From the NCBI GenBank assembly GCA_946480565.1, contig CAMLKR010000172.1:1-5236 (forward strand): DNA of 5,236 nt, in the 5' to 3' direction. This stretch comes from an uncultured Arenimonas sp. GTDB taxonomy: Bacteria; Pseudomonadota; Gammaproteobacteria; Xanthomonadales; Xanthomonadaceae. The position numbers and the translations under genes were made by a program. A model generated the notes under the pieces. The model searched no databases. It was not told where the DNA came from and saw only the letters and a list, made by a program, of their open reading frames with translations. Position 1 is the first letter of the stretch. Every line of letters starts with the position of its first letter. Below, piece by piece: positions 5,199 through 5,236 of this stretch.

Positions 5199-5236
5199 GC
5201 CCTACGCCTCACTTTTGAGGCCTACTAGGCGTTAGG
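5172..5236 (+). other. attI: attI recombination site (truncated at its crossover core by the window edge)
   Basis: The last six bases, GTTAGG (5231-5236), match the start of the integron core site GTTRRRY, whose usual form is GTTAGGC; the seventh base is outside the window. Cassettes insert between the G and first T of this core. It lies about 137 bases from the intI start codon, on the side away from the gene and with the orientation expected for attI. An inverted half-site-like GCCTACT (5220-5226) lies four bases before it and could be the second integrase-binding box. The left limit is approximate, taken from the roughly 65-bp size of attI1. The alternative is the right end of a short attC-like element, discussed separately. 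Confidence 0.72.
5199..5236. repeat. Overlapping inverted repeats at the attI end
   Basis: Three symmetric elements overlap here. GCCTCA (5206-5211) and TGAGGC (5216-5221) form a six-bp stem with a CTTT loop. GCCTA (5220-5224) and TAGGC (5226-5230) flank a single C. CCTACGCCT (5201-5209) can pair with AGGCGTTAGG (5227-5236) through nine base pairs, leaving one bulged T inside the GTT core. The longest pairing and the small hairpins exclude each other. Confidence 0.65.

Noticed and set aside
5213..5227. TTTT-N6-TACTA, resembling the Xanthomonas-type LexA motif TTAG-N6-TACTA
   Set aside because: Two of four bases in the first half-site differ, and the position overlaps the attI end far from the predicted intI promoter, so it is not convincing.
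5095..5236. Enterobacterial-type LexA box (CTGT-N8-ACAG) upstream of intI
   Set aside because: Neither CTGT nor ACAG occurs in this stretch.

Overview
The window is very GC-rich, densely coded DNA. It reads as the chromosome of a gammaproteobacterium, most likely from the Xanthomonadaceae/Lysobacteraceae. I base this on the gene families present (a GspA/ExeA-type ATPase with GspB, DUF1820, a Mip-like FKBP, DUF3817) and on an integron integrase of the chromosomal type. The taxon is an inference; no rRNA or tRNA gene is present.

Left part (1-2598, + strand): the 3' end of a gspA/exeA-type gene, a complete gspB that overlaps it by one base, and a rhomboid intramembrane protease 10 nt further on. 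GspA and GspB together help the type II secretion secretin pass through or assemble in the peptidoglycan. The tight spacing suggests one transcript for all three genes.

Middle part (2621-4009, + strand): a DUF1820 protein, a secreted Mip/FkpA-like FKBP whose isomerase pocket looks degenerate, and a small three-helix DUF3817 membrane protein. The DUF1820 gene has no Shine-Dalgarno sequence but has a TATACT box 8 nt before its ATG, so it may start a new, leaderless transcript. A GC hairpin overlaps the end of the last gene.

Right part (4051-5236, - strand): a full-length integron integrase (IntI) that converges on the housekeeping genes. Its promoter region and a recombination site lie to its right. 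The last six bases are GTTAGG, the beginning of the GTTRRRY core at which gene cassettes are inserted. The window therefore stops almost exactly at the attI crossover, and any cassette array would begin just past the right edge. This integron platform is the most notable item. The DNA between intI and the core is full of symmetric sequence: a perfect 13-bp palindrome at the predicted intI transcription start, a cluster of CGGAT/ATCCG boxes, and a foldable attC-like end.

There is no non-coding stretch longer than about 150 bases. I saw no insertion sequence, CRISPR array, tRNA or rRNA.
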